From the NCBI GenBank assembly GCA_035297145.1, contig DATGZN010000101.1, positions 8,954 through 72,953 on the forward strand: a stretch of DNA of 64,000 nucleotides, read 5' to 3'. Positions 62,003 through 64,000 of this stretch are shown in pieces; positions within the stretch are counted from its first letter, which is position 1, and every line of letters starts with the position of its first letter. The translations under genes and the position numbers were made by a program. The DNA comes from QHXW01 sp035297145 (GTDB lineage Bacteria > Acidobacteriota > Terriglobia > Bryobacterales > Bryobacteraceae). The notes under the pieces were generated by a model. That model did no database searches. It worked only from the letters and a program-made list of their open reading frames with translations, and had not been told where the DNA came from.

Positions 62003-62828
62003 GGCTCTGGTGCAAACGCGACGGTGGCGGGCGATGATGATGAGATGCAACGGTTCGTCCCGATCGAAGATCTGTTCAAAGGACGGCACTTCGACCGACA
62101 AATCATCGTTTTGTGCGTAAGCTGGTACACGAGCTTCAAACTGAGCTTGCGGGATCTGGTGATCATGATGGCAGACTGCGGCATTTCCGTGACGCATACA
62201 ACGATTCTCCGGTGGGTCCAACGCTACCTGCCGGAGTTTGAGAAGCGTTGGCGGCGCTACGCTCGACCCGTTGGCGGATCGTGGAGGATGGACGAGACCT
62301 ATATAAAGGTTCACGGACACTGGGTGTACCTGTACCGTGCCGTCGACAAAGCGGGCCAGACGGTGGATTCTTTCTCAGCCGAAACCGGGACGTAAACGCT
62401 GCCAAATCGTTTCTCCGCAGCGCGATGAAGAACACTCGCGTGCCCACGAGGATCACGTTGGACGCCTATGCGGCTTCGCATCGCGCGGTGCGGGAAATGA
62501 AGCAGACCGGCGAGCTTCCACGGCGGGTGAAGGTCCGCTCCAGCCAGTACTTGAACAACCTGGTGGAGCAGGACCATCGCCGAGTGAAGCAACGAATCCG
62601 GCCCATGCTGGGGTTCAAGCGATTCGACAATGCGGTGGTTACAATTTCCGGCGTCGAGTTAGCGGAGAAGATCAAAAAAAGGACAATTCAAGACCGGCAA
62701 GTTGGGCGGCCGAAAGGCGACGATGTCGGAGTTGTGGAACGCGGCACTCGCTGCTTGAGCCCATCGCAGGTCACTCAGCCAGGCGGAACCCAACCGAATC
62801 CCCGTTGGCCTGAGTTTGCACCAGAGCC
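62003..62828 (+). mobile_element. IS6-family insertion sequence (826 bp)
   Basis: Both ends carry the same perfect 15-bp inverted repeat GGCTCTGGTGCAAAC (62003-62017 and, reversed, 62814-62828), which resembles the ends of IS6/IS26-type elements. The length is normal for that family. The flanking 8 bp (GGCTTGCC on the left, ATATTTCC on the right) do not match, so no target duplication remains. The right end cuts cleanly into a minus-strand NHL-repeat sequence whose other half is not on the left side, suggesting an IS-driven deletion. Confidence 0.93.
62045..62720 (+). pseudogene. IS6-family transposase, frameshifted
   Basis: The first frame (from the ATG at 62045) gives the normal N-terminal part: MQRFVPIEDLFKGRHFDRQIIVL, the helix-turn-helix and the first catalytic Asp in WRMDETYIKVHG. 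After TVDSF at about 62375 the frame shifts by one, and the remainder continues in another frame with RNRDVNAAKSFLRSAMK, the second Asp in TLDAYAASHRAV and the Glu in NNLVEQDHRRVKQRI. So all DDE residues are present but split by a frameshift at a T/C-rich spot. The protein also lacks a stop inside the IS. It is probably inactive unless frameshifting is programmed. Confidence 0.92.
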
Positions 62829-62914
62829 ATATTTCCATCCGTCGAGATCTTTCGGACCACATTGTTGCCAGCGTCCGTGAAATAAAGATTGCCCGAACCG
62901 TCGAGGACCAGGAT
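62829..62914 (-). pseudogene. NHL-repeat protein fragment cut by the IS
   Basis: Minus-strand frame reading ILVLDGSGNLYFTDAGNNVVRKISTDGN, the classic NHL beta-propeller unit (DGSGNLYFTDAGNNVVRKI). It stops exactly at the IS right end. Only one blade remains, so this is a gene remnant. Confidence 0.75.
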
Positions 62915-62972
62915 CCTCGTACAAGCGCCTGAGTGAAACCGGAAGCTCGCATCCAGCAAGGCTTCCAGAGTC

Positions 62973-63285
62973 TCAATCGAGACGGTCATCATGTCCGCCG
63001 GACACTGCGGGCGTCCAGCCCGCGATTCTGACGTGGCCAAAATGACGCAACGACCGTGGGAGGGCGATGAAAGTTGCCAGCAATACGGCTACGATGGCGA
63101 AACTCCAAAGTTTTCTGGCGGAGAAGAACGGAATCACAACCAGGCATTCCACCGCCGCCCAGCAGAAAAACAAGCGCTCAAAGTACCGTTGGAACGCGGC
63201 TGTCAGTTCCGTTCGCAAGTCTTCAGGGATTCTTCGCACGGCGGCCCTGGACTCGGATTGTACAACCTTGTGGTTAGCTGGGACA
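62973..63285 (-). CDS. Possible small membrane protein
   Basis: A minus-strand frame whose C-terminal ~95 residues look protein-like: AVRRIPEDLRTELTAAFQRYFERLFFCWAAVECLVVIPFFSARKLWSFAIVAVLLATFIAL, cited here only for its two hydrophobic segments after a charged amphipathic helix. The frame is open to 63431, but the upstream part overlaps the remnant described next, so the true start is unclear. Function unknown; it may be a decayed gene. Confidence 0.35.
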
Positions 63286-63309
63286 GCTAACTCGCTCTTC
63301 GACCGGACT

Positions 63310-63468
63310 GCGGGAAGGCCATCGGGCAGATCGGCGCGAAGGGCGGCAAGACAGCAGCGGAGAACATGACGCCCGCTGAGCGCAAAGCCCGTGCTAAAGA
63401 AGCCGTCACTGGCTGCCGCGAAGAAACGCACGGCGGACCGTCTGGCGCGAGAGCGGAAGGGGCGCTAA
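63310..63468 (+). pseudogene. Remnant of a small basic Lys/Ala-rich protein
   Basis: One frame gives AIGQIGAKGGKTAAENMTPAERKARA and, after a one-base shift near 63395, another gives LAAAKKRTADRLARERKGR followed by TAA. The pattern (GGK...MTPAERKARA...AAAKKR) is that of small basic DNA-associated-like proteins common in acidobacteria. No start codon is evident. Interpreted as a frameshifted remnant. Confidence 0.4.
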
Positions 63469-64000
63469 GCGGCTCCCCACCACGCCTCCCGCCAATTCAG
63501 GCCGACTGGCCACTGGATGCTGCTAGAGTGTGCGAGACACACTCCGCTGTAAACATACGCAAAGAGTTCGAAAAGTGGAAACCGAGACGACGACGGCGTT
63601 AACCGCGCGTGGGCGTTCTCCAGAGAGATGGAGAAGTCGGGCGCAGGTGCGCCGCAGGCGACTCACTCGGCTAACGACAACGGTTCTCCGAGGCCGGAAC
63701 GAGAGAACAGGAGCGTCTGGGAATGTATGGCGGAATTGGGGATATCTGGCGGGACTACGACAGAGGTGGGCAGGCCGATGGCGTTAACGAATCGGCAGGC
63801 TGGGTTCGGAGAGAAATAGTTTGGCTCCCCGCGATGAGTTCGAACTCTTGTTAACGACTCCAATAAGCGATCCGGCTGCATTTGAATCGTCGACTGCGGC
63901 AGGCCGGCTGCAGCGACTGCGGCGGTGAGCGTCGTCGAGGTGATCGACTGCCCGTGCGCCCAGCCCGCGCCGCCATAACCCCGCCCGGTTCCCACTCGCC
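63469..64000. other. Unassigned right end of window
   Basis: I see no convincing gene, RNA or repeat here. A 110-codon minus-strand frame (63663-63995) is of low complexity and without recognisable motifs; it could be the start of a gene that continues outside, but I do not call it. Confidence 0.4.

Noticed and set aside
61995..62836. Target-site duplication of the IS6 element
   Set aside because: The 8-bp flanks GGCTTGCC and ATATTTCC do not match.
63663..63995. 110-codon minus-strand frame at the right edge
   Set aside because: No motif, no ribosome-binding site visible, and Ser/Thr/Pro-rich low complexity; it cannot be judged without sequence beyond the window.

Overview
The window is chromosomal DNA of moderately high GC content from an Acidobacteriota bacterium, most likely a Bryobacterales/Solibacter relative. 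The best lineage markers are a 992-residue FG-GAP protein with the 'Solibacter C-terminal' (TIGR03437-type) domain at 16723-19701, and a PadR regulator plus MacB/FtsX-like permease pair of the 'acidobacterial duplicated orphan permease' type at 28696-31643. Many genes are secreted enzymes, multihaem cytochromes and large paralogous families, as expected for a soil acidobacterium with a big genome. Lineage is inferred from these families; no 16S gene is present.

Layout. 1-1834: end of a DAO-type FAD oxidoreductase, then a class C beta-lactamase-like serine hydrolase. 1835-6563: an accessory island bounded by the serine hydrolase 3' end and two further copies of it. It holds a small hydrolase-like gene and a minus-strand cassette of a ParB-like protein, a Dam-type (D12) adenine methyltransferase and an FRG-domain protein. 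I consider this cassette the best candidate for an undescribed system. 6683-24388: enolase-superfamily enzyme, haptahaem cytochrome/TPR protein, dienelactone hydrolase, LamG-like and lipocalin-like secreted proteins, a LytS/LytTR two-component pair, ThuA-like and cupin proteins, the giant FG-GAP protein, a cytochrome b/molybdopterin pair, a membrane protein, a SpoIIE-type phosphatase and a YCII protein. 24491-35424: dihaem cytochrome, CadC-like regulator with a TolB-like propeller, PadR/permease pair, DoxX-like protein, lipase-like hydrolase and an alginate-export-type porin.

35496-43900: tRNA-Arg, a glycine-zipper protein, two tandem TolC-like proteins, glycogen debranching enzyme GlgX, then hypA-hypB. 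44042-48646: hypF-hypC-hypD-hypE on the opposite strand, converging on hypAB. Together they form a complete [NiFe]-hydrogenase maturation set with no hydrogenase structural gene in view. 48759-53568: a secreted protein made of 34-residue IGSDEE(K/R) repeats, gamma-glutamyltransferase and a DUF72 protein. 53573-59248: SDR enzyme, tRNA-Val, acetate kinase plus phosphoketolase (a phosphoketolase/acetyl-phosphate shunt operon) and a zinc alcohol dehydrogenase. 59496-61834: two secreted alpha/alpha-toroid (squalene-cyclase-like) proteins. 61881-64000: tRNA-Cys, a decayed IS6-family element and a degraded region.

A theme across the window is the presence of short pieces of the 3' half of one serine-hydrolase gene family in at least seven intergenic gaps. 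There is also a scar matching a permease C-terminus and short transposon-end-like repeats. This suggests repeated insertion, deletion and recombination between multicopy gene families at gene borders.
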